Below, piece after piece: positions 55,073-63,383 of a stretch of DNA of 64,000 bases. This DNA is from Pseudomonas sp. Au-Pse12 (GTDB lineage Bacteria > Pseudomonadota > Gammaproteobacteria > Pseudomonadales > Pseudomonadaceae). Position 1 is the stretch's first letter. Each line of letters opens with the position of its first letter. The notes beneath the pieces were generated by a model. It did no database searches. It was not told the DNA's origin and saw only the letters and a program-made list of their open reading frames with translations. The translations under genes were made by a program, and so were the position numbers. The stretch spans positions 310,001 to 374,000 of the forward strand of contig NZ_JAJTTH010000003.1 in the NCBI RefSeq assembly GCF_021341665.1, given 5' to 3'.

Positions 55073-55499
55073 GACTCAATCCTTGTTGTTATACGAGCCG
55101 CGAACGGCGACCCGTACAAAATACGCACCACCCGTTCAGGATTTCAAGCAGGCGCGAACAAAATCCCCAACCCCGTCCCTGCCCGCCCGGCAAGCGGGCA
55201 CCCCACCTTGTTACAGGTCAATGCCGTGCGGCGCTCGAGGCAAGCGAACGGGTTCGGCAGGTTGCCTGCGTCAAATGAAGGGAGAGCCCGCGGCGGGAGG
55301 CCTTGCCACCGGCGTCCAGCGGACACGGCAAGTGTTCTGCGCAGGGTTGAAACGACGGGTTTCACTGCGGCACTGGCGCGGCGCCGGCAGGTTTCAGCTG
55401 GCCGCCCCGAGCCAGGAAGCCAAGGCGGTATCGACAAGTTGACTCGAGTGCCGGGCCGGGCAGCCATTGGGCTGATGCACGGCCCGCAGCACTGGCCGC
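55073..55499. other. Intergenic region between the glutamine-synthetase-like and kinase genes
   Basis: These 427 bp lie upstream of the leftward glutamine-synthetase-like gene and downstream of the leftward kinase gene. Open frames on both strands have no recognisable domain and no ribosome site. A short GCCCGC/GCGGGC hairpin lies at about 55183-55199. I see nothing else. Confidence 0.5.
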
Positions 55500-56189
55500 T
55501 CAGGGCAAGTAGAGCTTGAACAGACCGCCGCCCAGCGGGCCGCCGTTGCTGATGCGGGTGTGCCCACACACGCCGTTGCGCTGGTGCAGCTCGGCGATAC
55601 GCCCGGCAAAGTACAGCCCCAGCCCGGTGCTGCCACTGCTTTGATTGATGCCCTGCACGTAGTCGGCCTGACGCTCGATCATCGCCTGTGGATAGCCTTC
55701 GCCATCGTCATTGATGGACAGCACCACCTGCCCCTCCTCGTCGCTGACGGTGATCAGCAGAGCATGGCGCGCATGACGAAGCGCATTGTTGATGCAGTTG
55801 GCCAGTACCGAGGCAATCAGCTCCCGATCGAAAAACCCCAGAGGGCTCAATGGATCGACTTCATAGGTAGCTGAAATGCCGCGACTCTTGAACACATCCT
55901 GATGACTCACCAGTTGCGCCTCGATGAAGTCATCCAGCTCGTGGTAGGCCGGCTGCAACGGCAACTGGTTGATCCCCAGCTTATACAGCCCCAGCAACTG
56001 CACCAGCATGCCGTTGAGATGGGCGAACTGGAAGTCGATCACGCCTTGCTCCGCCGCACCTTGCTGTTCCGGCAAGCGGGCCAGCCATTGAGCGTGGGCC
56101 TGCATCAGCATCGCCAGGGAGTTTTTCATGTCATGTACGGTGGAGGCGATCACCGTGGAAAAGTCGAGTGCCTGTTGCTGTTCGATCAT
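55500..56189 (-). CDS. Soluble sensor histidine kinase
   Basis: The 229-residue product has no membrane segment and no sensor domain beyond the dimerisation helix. The phosphoacceptor motif STVHDMKNSLAML puts His at residue 19. The HATPase domain has LANCINNALRHA near residue 130, INDDGEGYP near 157 and GSTGLGLYFAGRIAELH near 185. The ATG overlaps the upstream regulator stop by 4 bp, so the two form a cytoplasmic two-component pair. The input probably comes through a partner protein. Confidence 0.85.
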   Translation of the reverse strand: MIEQQQALDFSTVIASTVHDMKNSLAMLMQAHAQWLARLPEQQGAAEQGVIDFQFAHLNGMLVQLLGLYKLGINQLPLQPAYHELDDFIEAQLVSHQDVFKSRGISATYEVDPLSPLGFFDRELIASVLANCINNALRHARHALLITVSDEEGQVVLSINDDGEGYPQAMIERQADYVQGINQSSGSTGLGLYFAGRIAELHQRNGVCGHTRISNGGPLGGGLFKLYLP

Positions 56190-57790
56190 TCGCCAAACGC
56201 CTTGCTTCGCAGCTTCTGATAGCGCGGATATCGCGCGTCGGTATCGGGCATCATGCCCACCAATTTAAGACACGCCCGGCATTCTTCCAGGAGTGCCGCA
56301 TCCGGGTTGGCGTCGGCGCCATGCAACAGCGACTGAGCCATGTTCAGTGCAATACTGATGTTCTTCGGCTGCATGGCCAGCGCCTTGCGGAACAGCTCCC
56401 GCGCCTCCACCAGATTGCCACCTTTGTAGCTGCGCACGCCCTGACGGTTGATATCCGCCGCCGCATTGGAGGAACTGAGGATAGTCGGGTCGTCAGTCAG
56501 CTTGGCGATGTTCTGCATGACCTTGGGATCATCACCGTAGATCTCCGCGCAGTTCTTCAGCATCGACGCGCCAGCACTGGCCTGCCCCAGCATCTGCAGT
56601 TGCTTGGCCACCAGCAGCGCGGCCTCCGGGCTCATGAACTGCTCCATGCCGTCCAGGCGCAGCAACGCTTGCTCGGTGAGTTTCTCCGCGGTTTCCGCAT
56701 CATTGAGCAACAGGCTGGTGGCCTTCATCAGCCGCGCGCGAATCTGCAGGCCCGGGTCAGTCGGGTTTTCCTTGGCCACGGCACTCAGGGTCTGGTTGAT
56801 TTCCAGCCGGGTGCGCGTGTCCAGGCCCTTCTCGCTGCCCTTGCTGATTAGCGCATGGGCCAGGCCGAGGTTGCTTTCCGGGTCCTTGAAGCGCGACTGC
56901 GCCCCCTGGGACACCGCCTGACGATAGGCCCGGGAAGCGCTATCAAAATCTTCGTTGGCCATGGCCAGCTTGCCCAGCAGCGCTTGGCGCCGCACGGCCA
57001 GGGGCGACAGGCGTACCGCCTCTTCCAGCACGCTCTGGGCGCGCTTGGTATCGCCTTCGGCAACCAGCACATCCGCCAGCCCGTCGTAGAGGCCCGGCAT
57101 CATCGGAAAGGCCTTCAGGGCTTTTTCATACACCGCCTTGGCCTCGCCAATCTGCCCGCGCTTGAACAGCAGGCGCCCCAGCCCGACGTAGGCCCAGGGC
57201 AACGGGCGGTCGGCCAGGATGCTGTTGTACAGACGCTCCAGGGCTTCGTTCTGATGCATATCGCGCAAGGCGTCCGCCCGGTAACGCAGGCACAACGGCG
57301 CATAACGCGGATCCTGTTTGCACAGGGCGATACAGGCGTTGAGCACCTCCACCGGTTTCCCCCGGTCAAGGGCTTGCAGAATCGGTTTGAGCAGGGTCTT
57401 GCGCTGCTGCAGGCGCTCCAGGCGCTGGGCTAGGCCGGAGCGATTGAACGGCTTAGTCAGGTAGGCGTCGGGCTCGTGTTCCAGAGCGCTGAGCACCATG
57501 GCCTGGCTGCTCTCGGCAGTCACCATGAGGAACACGCTCTCATGACTGATGAGCTTTTCCAGCATCAGGTCTTCAAGCACTTGCTGACCGTTTTTCTTGC
57601 CGTCACCCAGGTGGTAGTCCTGGAGGATGAAGTCGTAGCGTTTCTGCGCGCACATACGCAGGGCCTGCTCGCCGGTGTCGGCGGTGTCCACATCCTTGAC
57701 GCCCAGCTCACGCAACATCGAACGCACCGAACTGCGGAAGTCCGAGAAATCATCGACGATCAAAAAGCTCTTTTGGTGGTACGCCAGCAT
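56186..57790 (-). CDS. Response regulator with receiver and TPR domains
   Basis: The 534-residue product has a receiver domain at residues 8-130, with phospho-Asp D58 in FILQDYHLGDG and K in YLTKPFNRSG. About 350 residues of tetratricopeptide-like helical repeats follow (for example ALPWAYVGLGRLLFKRGQIGEAKAVYEKALKAFP and GGNLVEARELFRKALAMQPKNISIALNMAQ). There is no DNA-binding or enzymatic output, so it likely acts through protein contacts. It is cotranscribed with the downstream kinase gene. Confidence 0.87.
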   Translation of the reverse strand: MLAYHQKSFLIVDDFSDFRSSVRSMLRELGVKDVDTADTGEQALRMCAQKRYDFILQDYHLGDGKKNGQQVLEDLMLEKLISHESVFLMVTAESSQAMVLSALEHEPDAYLTKPFNRSGLAQRLERLQQRKTLLKPILQALDRGKPVEVLNACIALCKQDPRYAPLCLRYRADALRDMHQNEALERLYNSILADRPLPWAYVGLGRLLFKRGQIGEAKAVYEKALKAFPMMPGLYDGLADVLVAEGDTKRAQSVLEEAVRLSPLAVRRQALLGKLAMANEDFDSASRAYRQAVSQGAQSRFKDPESNLGLAHALISKGSEKGLDTRTRLEINQTLSAVAKENPTDPGLQIRARLMKATSLLLNDAETAEKLTEQALLRLDGMEQFMSPEAALLVAKQLQMLGQASAGASMLKNCAEIYGDDPKVMQNIAKLTDDPTILSSSNAAADINRQGVRSYKGGNLVEARELFRKALAMQPKNISIALNMAQSLLHGADANPDAALLEECRACLKLVGMMPDTDARYPRYQKLRSKAFGE

Positions 57791-58326
57791 CGAAGATTCC
57801 AGGCAAGTAAAAAGATCAGTCCAAAGACAACAGGCCCCACCCCGCTTCGCAGCCTGTTTTGGCGCGCAGATAATAGCTGCTGGCTACGGGCTATCAAGCA
57901 CTTTCCAGTCAGCCGGTCATCCCGTTCGGTGGTTGGGTACACATTTGTCCACTGAAGTTATCGGCCGGGTTGTGCATTCCCTTATAGGCGACGAGCGGCA
58001 TTTACTGCCTGACCGCGCACACGTCTGCCGGCGTGTGAAAACTTGTGCAAAAGAGACGCGTTCTGACGCTGAAACCTTGGATTCTGAAACATCACCTGAT
58101 AGCGTGCTGCGCCTCAAAGCCTCACTCGTTTTTGGCCGCAAATGCCCCTGTGATACAGCGGGCCGGCCAGGTAACAAAAGGTCCGTCAGTTACAAGCACC
58201 ACAAGCTTGCAACCCGGGAGTCGAAGGATCGGCACGACCCCGACGGCGGCACCATCGACGAGGAAATGCCGGTCTGCCAGGCAGTGCATCACACGATGCG
58301 CAAGTCATTATCAAATGGAGTTAACG
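57791..58326. other. Divergent intergenic region before the three-gene locus
   Basis: These 536 bp separate the leftward receiver-TPR gene from the rightward locus. I find no gene with a plausible start, ribosome site and domain. The middle (57930-58120) is less GC-rich and is the likely place for promoters. No clear sigma-54 or FliA element is visible. Confidence 0.5.
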
Positions 58327-60654
58327 ATGGCGCATAACAGCAGTGTGATTACCGGCATTGAACTGGAACAGTTCATGGACCGCCTTGAAGCACAACAGCA
58401 GGAACAGCAAACCGATGCCCTGCTAGCCCAGTTACAGGCGCAACCACTGCAAGCCGACTCCCTGGTTTCCATCGATCGCCTGCATACCCTGTGGATGCAG
58501 GCCGGTGATTCAGCCGCTGCCCGGGCAGTCATCGACCAGGACGGCGGCGCCCTGCTGCAAGCCACCCATGAGCCGGCCCGCGCCGAACTGACGATGAACC
58601 TGGCCATCCTGCGCCTGCGGATCGCGAGCTACCTCGATGACCAGCCGACCCTGCTGGAAGTGCTCGGGCAACTCGAGCAGATGGCCACGCAAACCCTGGA
58701 CTTCAATGTCGAGCATTACCGTCGCTATCGGATCTTCGACGACCTGGAAGGCGGTAGCTGCGAAGTGGCACTGAAAACCATCGAGGTGCGCTACGCCCTG
58801 ACCCTGGGCAACCCTGCCCGCGTGGCGCTGCGAGCCTGGGATGCCGCCGACCAGTACCAACGTCGTGCCCGCGTCCTGGCCTACCACGATCGCGATGAAG
58901 AAGCCCGCAGCGCCGCCCTGGAAGCCGTCAACGCGGTACGCACTGCCGGCCCCGACCAGGACATCGACGAAGGTGACTGGCTGTGGCTGGGCAACTCGCT
59001 GATCGAGATCATCCCGTTGCGCCTGGCGTTGTTCGAACAACCCATCGCCCAGCTGACGGCTGGCCGCTCACTGCCCCAGCGCCGCGAGTGGGAAGTGCGC
59101 ACCGCGCGCCTGGCCGCTCGCGCCCTGCACGCCCAGGGCGACCTGGCCGGAGCGCTGAAAGTCTGCCATGCCGCGGCCCTGAGCCTGGATTCCGACGGCG
59201 GCAATAACTTCATCGAGTACGAACTGCCCTGGCTGATGGAAGCCGGACGCATCGACGAGGCCGGGTTTCGAGCCTTCATCGACATCTATGACAGGCAGAC
59301 CGAGCTCTGGCCAGCCACCGCCCGCCTGGTTCTCAACCGCCTGCAAGACCCCGAAGAGCGCAGTGCATGGTGGCCGATCTGCGTGATGCGCGCCTGCATC
59401 ACCGAGGACGCACTGCAGAGCTTTCTCGCGGCGCTGCCGAACATCGAAACCACCGAGCCCGCTACCACCCCGCTCCTGGCCGCCCTGCACCAGGCCATGG
59501 ACGATCTGGAGACACGCGACGCACTGTTTGCCGAAGCCCGCGCCGAAGCCCTGCGGCGTGCCCCCGAGCAGCCCTGGATCACCCGCCTGGCCGCCGTACA
59601 TGACGCAGAGCGCGGCCTGATCGACGCGGCCACCGAGGCCAGCCTGCTGCAGAACGCCATCCAGGCAGGCCGCATGCAGGACAACCGCAGCGCGTTTTCG
59701 CTGTTTGCCGCTCGGGTCAACAGCCTGGGGGTGATCGAGGCACTGAAAGCGCCCAAGCCGGTGTTGTCGTGCGGCAAATATGCCTACAACTACGCATTGA
59801 GCATCGAAGATCTGGCAGAGAGCGAAGCCGACAAGCTGCCCAGGGACGCCCGAGACCAAGCCTATTCGCTCCTGCGCGAGGTGCAGAAAGACGCCTACGA
59901 GCAAGGCCAGGCCCACATGGAACGCTACTTTGCCAGCGGCAGCGGCCACCCCTATGACGCCTGTGCGCACCTGTATTCCATGCTCTGCAACAACCTGGCG
60001 ATCAACTATCGCTACTACAACCAGATCCGCTACGAAGACGCCATCGAACTGCACACCCGCGGCATCGCCGCCAGCCCGTTTGCCGAGCACTACAACGGCC
60101 TGCTCAGTGCGCGTATCAGCCTGGAAGACCTGCCCGGCATCATCGATGCGGCCGAACAGCTTTGGCATTACTCGGCGGAGTTCGGCTACAGCCGCCACGA
60201 CCCGAATGAGTACGTCGCCTCGGTGGCGTTCGCCCTGTACAAGCTCGATCGCGACAATGAAATCCTGATCTGGCTCGAACGCCTGCTCAAGTGGCAGGAA
60301 GAGCAAGGTGTCAGCGACCCGCAATTGGACAGCTCGGCGCTGTTCGCCCGGCTCCAGGTCGCGCGCTACCTGGCCCACGCCCATCCGGACAACGCCGACA
60401 GCCTCTGGCAGCGTTACGAGCCGGCGGTCCTGTCCTTGAACGAAGTCTCGGTCATGGCCTGCTCGGTGGACTTCCTCAAGGCCCGCGGGCGCACGGCCGA
60501 AGCCATTGACTACTGCGCACGCACCCTGGCGCTGTGCGCCCCGGACGATGACTACGACATCAAGTGCCGCGCCCGGATCGAGGAAATCCTCAGCGAGCTG
60601 CAAGCCCCAGCCCAACCGGCTGGCAAGAAAAACTGGTGGCAGATATGGAAGTAA
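58327..60654 (+). CDS. Large helical-repeat protein of unknown function
   Basis: The 775-residue product starts at the ATG at 58327 after a GGAG site. It is soluble and almost wholly helical, with repeated A/L-rich helix pairs (for example ARLAARALHAQGDLAGALKVCHAAAL near residue 260 and YEDAIELHTRGIAASPFAEHYNGLLSARI near 570) that look like divergent TPR units. The C-terminus ends in a short aromatic/basic tail, KKNWWQIWK. There is no signal peptide. The stop overlaps the start of the PcfJ-like gene by 10 bp. I do not recognise a characterised homologue. Confidence 0.8.
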   Translation: MAHNSSVITGIELEQFMDRLEAQQQEQQTDALLAQLQAQPLQADSLVSIDRLHTLWMQAGDSAAARAVIDQDGGALLQATHEPARAELTMNLAILRLRIASYLDDQPTLLEVLGQLEQMATQTLDFNVEHYRRYRIFDDLEGGSCEVALKTIEVRYALTLGNPARVALRAWDAADQYQRRARVLAYHDRDEEARSAALEAVNAVRTAGPDQDIDEGDWLWLGNSLIEIIPLRLALFEQPIAQLTAGRSLPQRREWEVRTARLAARALHAQGDLAGALKVCHAAALSLDSDGGNNFIEYELPWLMEAGRIDEAGFRAFIDIYDRQTELWPATARLVLNRLQDPEERSAWWPICVMRACITEDALQSFLAALPNIETTEPATTPLLAALHQAMDDLETRDALFAEARAEALRRAPEQPWITRLAAVHDAERGLIDAATEASLLQNAIQAGRMQDNRSAFSLFAARVNSLGVIEALKAPKPVLSCGKYAYNYALSIEDLAESEADKLPRDARDQAYSLLREVQKDAYEQGQAHMERYFASGSGHPYDACAHLYSMLCNNLAINYRYYNQIRYEDAIELHTRGIAASPFAEHYNGLLSARISLEDLPGIIDAAEQLWHYSAEFGYSRHDPNEYVASVAFALYKLDRDNEILIWLERLLKWQEEQGVSDPQLDSSALFARLQVARYLAHAHPDNADSLWQRYEPAVLSLNEVSVMACSVDFLKARGRTAEAIDYCARTLALCAPDDDYDIKCRARIEEILSELQAPAQPAGKKNWWQIWK

Positions 60655-61886
60655 GCGCCGACAAACGCAGCCCCAGCTACGCCCCGCGCAACCTGCTGAA
60701 TGCCGATCAGCTGAAACGCGGCATCACCCAGCGCAGCCAGGAGCGCGGCGACGAAAACGCCGTGCAGAGCTGGCTGCTGAATCACTTCTATCGCCACCTG
60801 GTGGGCAACTTCGAACCCGCGCGGCGCATCCAGACCCTGGATGACGCCTGTGCGGCGCTGGGCAGCGATGCGCCGCCGGCCTGGGTGAGCGGGTATTTCG
60901 ACAGCGCCGCCAAGGCAGCAGCCGAAGAGGCCAGCAAGGCCGTGGCGCCCCTGGTCTGGGTCGACCCGCAGGCACCATTGCTGCTGCAGCAGGAAGCGCA
61001 ACTGGTGGAGTTCCTGACCTCGCGCAAAGGCACGGCACTGGAGGGCAAGCTGGAGCGCATCACCTGCCCGCAAGCCCTGGCACTGTGGGAAAAAGAACAC
61101 GCGCAGATGGTCGCCCGGGTCGACCAGGGCTGGCGCCAGAGCTCTCCCGCAGCCCTGAATGTCGCCGTTACCTGCACAGAGCACACCTGGGTCGAACTGC
61201 GTCCGGAGAGCCCGCTGCTGCGGGCCGAGATGGCCTTCGAAAGCTACGTGATGCGCCACTGCCTGGGACAGTTCGCCAACCGCCGGGCGTTGACCGGCGG
61301 CTACGGTGAACGTTACGCCGAAGCGGTGGAGCAACAAGGCATGCGCGTGTTCAGCCTGCGCGATGCCCAGGGCCAGCCCCACATCACCATCAGCCTGATC
61401 ATCCAGGACGACGGCGCCCTGACCGTGGAGCAAGTCAAAGGCAAGCAGAACCGCCCGCCCATCGAACGCTACTTCCAGGACCTACTGCGCTTTCTCAACA
61501 GCCTGGATACCGACCAGCAGACCCCGACCGACTGCATTGCCATCGGCATCGTGCGCACCGAGGCCGGCTGGTTGCGCATCGAGGAGGTCAACGACGCCGA
61601 GGCTCAGACGCGCCTGGTGGCGCGCTACCCGCAGCTGTTCAACCGGCTGGACGCGCCTTCGGCCATGGTCGAATGGCTGGTCGCGGCCCGTCAGTCCGAC
61701 TTGCTGCTGGAGGTGGCGCCCCTGGCGCCGGCGGTCAAGTACGCTACCCGCCATATCTTCAAGAAAAGCCCCTGGCCACAACGCCAGGCCGACGATCCGC
61801 TGTTCAGGACCGAAGGCGTGAGCTGGGCCGACATGTCCCCTCAGCAAGCAGAAGAAATCACGGCATGGCACAGCAGAAGCAGGTGA
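60645..61886 (+). CDS. PcfJ-like domain protein
   Basis: The 413-residue product starts within the end of the preceding gene. The N-terminal part (1-180) is helical and unrecognised. Residues about 195-295 carry the PcfJ-like pattern: FESYVMRHCLGQFANR, then GYGERYAEAVEQQGMRVFSLRD, HITISLII, and VEQVKGKQNRPP. PcfJ is a conjugative-plasmid family of unknown activity, and chromosomal members are common. The His-Cys pair and the KGKQN motif are the most conserved features. It is tightly coupled to both neighbours. Confidence 0.75.
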   Translation: MEVSADKRSPSYAPRNLLNADQLKRGITQRSQERGDENAVQSWLLNHFYRHLVGNFEPARRIQTLDDACAALGSDAPPAWVSGYFDSAAKAAAEEASKAVAPLVWVDPQAPLLLQQEAQLVEFLTSRKGTALEGKLERITCPQALALWEKEHAQMVARVDQGWRQSSPAALNVAVTCTEHTWVELRPESPLLRAEMAFESYVMRHCLGQFANRRALTGGYGERYAEAVEQQGMRVFSLRDAQGQPHITISLIIQDDGALTVEQVKGKQNRPPIERYFQDLLRFLNSLDTDQQTPTDCIAIGIVRTEAGWLRIEEVNDAEAQTRLVARYPQLFNRLDAPSAMVEWLVAARQSDLLLEVAPLAPAVKYATRHIFKKSPWPQRQADDPLFRTEGVSWADMSPQQAEEITAWHSRSR

Positions 61887-61893
61887 AACCAAG

Positions 61894-62553
61894 ATGATGA
61901 CGGCGATTGTCGTGCTATTTGCCGCCTGGTTGGGCTGGCGTCACTTTCACCGCCCGGCGTCCACCTCCCTGGTGGTGTTCACTCCACGCAAGCGCTGGGC
62001 ACTGACCCTGGCGCAACCCATGGTCGACGCGACCGGAATGACCGGGTTCTTCGACCCCGATACCACGCACTTCACGGATGAGGCGAAAAGCACCCTCAGG
62101 GCCCAACTGCTGCATCAGATCGGCTTTCGCAGCAATGCTACTGACGCTGAAGTCAGTGCACACCTGAACAGCACCCTGGAACGCCAGTGGTTTCGTGTTG
62201 ACCTGCACAGCCTGAATGCCAGCGACGCCCCACGAGCGGCCATGGCCTTCGCCTGTGTACGCAGCGCATTCTTTGTTCGTTGCGCCATGCTGATGGGCTG
62301 GATCGACACCGAGTGCGGCTGGCGAATCATGCTCCTCAACGCCCAACGAGCCCAGGACTGCTTCAACGACTGGGAAGACTTCGGCCGGGCTTTCATGCAG
62401 GGGCGCGCCCAGTGGGTCGCGGCGTTTCGAGCCGACTCGCTGGGTAAAGCGTTCAATGAAGCGAACCTGAGCCAGCTGCTGATGCCCGGCAGCGGAGCCT
62501 GGGCCGGGGTGGCCTGGCAAGGATTACCGGCGTTTTCTCCGGTGGCGCAGTGA
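61894..62553 (+). CDS. DUF1266 domain-containing protein
   Basis: The 219-residue product has a short hydrophobic N-terminus (MMTAIVVLFAAWLGW, a likely membrane anchor). A DUF1266 domain follows, ending with WDTEC-like GWIDTECGWRIMLLNAQRAQDCFNDWEDFGRAFMQGRAQWV near residue 140-180. The pattern of Trp-Asp-Asp-Phe and GRxxW is typical of the YbeR/YbeU family, whose function is unknown. It follows the PcfJ-like gene by 7 bp, and tRNA-Arg lies 15 bp beyond on the other strand. Confidence 0.8.
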   Translation: MMTAIVVLFAAWLGWRHFHRPASTSLVVFTPRKRWALTLAQPMVDATGMTGFFDPDTTHFTDEAKSTLRAQLLHQIGFRSNATDAEVSAHLNSTLERQWFRVDLHSLNASDAPRAAMAFACVRSAFFVRCAMLMGWIDTECGWRIMLLNAQRAQDCFNDWEDFGRAFMQGRAQWVAAFRADSLGKAFNEANLSQLLMPGSGAWAGVAWQGLPAFSPVAQ

Positions 62554-62568
62554 AGAGGATTGGATGGA

Positions 62569-62645
62569 TGGTGTCCCAGGGCAGGTTCGAACTGCCAACC
62601 TTCCCCTTAGGAGGGGGATGCTCTATCCAATTGAGCTACTGAGAC
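62569..62645 (-). tRNA. tRNA-Arg (anticodon CCT)
   Basis: The minus strand folds into a full cloverleaf of 77 nt with an encoded CCA. The acceptor stem GTCTCAG pairs with CTGGGAC with one G-U. The anticodon stem TCCCC/GGGGA holds the loop CTCCTAA, so the anticodon is CCT. The T arm contains GGTTCGAAC-type sequence (CAGTTCGAACCTG). Confidence 0.95.
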
Positions 62646-62781
62646 AAAACGGCGCGCATCAAGTGCTGCATGGCGCGGAGGACGGCGTGCATGTTAACGG
62701 CCAAGGCTGCATTTGTCATGTGATCCATAGGGCTTTTTGCACGAAGCGCCAGGCACTCGCCCAAGCTTGCTGCGCGCATCG

Positions 62782-62824
62782 TGCAAATTGCATCACTGCA
62801 AAAAGCCATCATTGCAAAATGCAA
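62782..62824. promoter_or_regulatory. Paired TGCAA palindromes upstream of the sigma-54 element
   Basis: TGCAAATTGCA (62782-62792) and TTGCAAAATGCAA (62812-62824) are perfect palindromes with centres 31 bp apart. They lie about 100 and 130 bp upstream of the predicted transcription start at 62916, as enhancer sites do. An inverted repeat AACAACAA / TTGTTGTT (62839-62860) follows closer to the promoter. Confidence 0.5.
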
Positions 62825-62889
62825 TTCGAAGAACTTTTAACAACAACACAACTTGTTGTTTTTAAAGGATTTACTGCCAGGTAAACTCT

Positions 62890-62904
62890 TGGCACGCGGG
62901 CTGC
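62890..62904 (+). promoter_or_regulatory. Sigma-54 type promoter of the small membrane-protein pair
   Basis: TGGCAC-GCGGG-CTGC differs from TGGCAC-N5-TTGC only in the first base of the -12 block. The GG and GC doublets are ten bases apart, as required. The predicted start is near 62916, giving a 25-nt leader with GAGGAG before the ATG at 62941. Confidence 0.7.
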
Positions 62905-62940
62905 TTTATCAGTGGGTACACCACTGAGGAGATGACGCCC

Positions 62941-63180
62941 ATGAACAGCGCCCTGTTGCTCTTGAATGCGATTGCCATCGCTGTATTAGTGGCCTTTTCC
63001 GTTCAGCCTGCAGAAAACGCTGCCCCTTCCGGGCCATCAGTCACCCATTACCCGCTACGCCCAACGCCCCAGTTGGCGGTCATGAATACCCCGCTCAAGC
63101 CGGGCGAAGTGACCCGGGTAACTCAGGGTAAAGTCGCGCAACAAACAGCCATCGTACCGATCGAACGCTGGATATTTTGA
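62941..63180 (+). CDS. Small membrane-anchored protein, 79 residues
   Basis: The ATG at 62941 is preferred over 62932 because GAGGAG lies nine bases ahead of it. The product has one hydrophobic segment at residues 2-21 (ALLLLNAIAIAVLVAFSV) and then a polar Pro/Thr-rich region ending ERWIF. There is no lipobox. I do not recognise a family. It is followed after 23 bp by another small membrane-protein gene; both probably depend on the sigma-54 promoter upstream. Confidence 0.7.
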   Translation: MNSALLLLNAIAIAVLVAFSVQPAENAAPSGPSVTHYPLRPTPQLAVMNTPLKPGEVTRVTQGKVAQQTAIVPIERWIF

Positions 63181-63203
63181 GATCAAGACTTCAGGAGCCA
63201 CTT

Positions 63204-63383
63204 ATGTCCACCGCAGCCAAAAGCCTGCTTGTTCTGACACTGCTCAGCACTATTGCTGCTTTGTTCCTGCCTGAAGACCCCATCGGAAGCGCGCTGCTGA
63301 TCATCAGCGGCTCACTGTTCGGCTTGTTCCTGCTGGCACTGCTGGCCGGACGCAAGATCAAATTCGATCCGGTACTGCGCTGA
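63204..63383 (+). CDS. Small two-helix membrane protein, 59 residues
   Basis: The ATG at 63204 follows CAGGAG at eight bases. The product has two hydrophobic segments, at about residues 5-20 (AKSLLVLTLLSTIAALFL) and 26-47 (GSALLIISGSLFGLFLLALLAG), and a short basic tail. No known family. Its last 26 bp overlap the 3' end of phnN on the other strand. Confidence 0.7.
   Translation: MSTAAKSLLVLTLLSTIAALFLPEDPIGSALLIISGSLFGLFLLALLAGRKIKFDPVLR

Noticed and set aside
55055..55569. Open frames on both strands in the gap between the glutamine-synthetase-like and kinase genes
   Set aside because: Both frames lack ribosome sites and domains, and each overlaps neighbouring genes, so neither is supported.
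57675..58337. A plus-strand frame before the three-gene locus
   Set aside because: It overlaps the receiver-TPR gene, has no ribosome site, and its translation is rich in Arg, Ser and Thr without a domain.
62569..62645. tRNA-Arg as an attachment site of an integrated element
   Set aside because: No integrase gene and no repeat of the tRNA 3' end were found in the window, and the base composition of the neighbouring genes is native.
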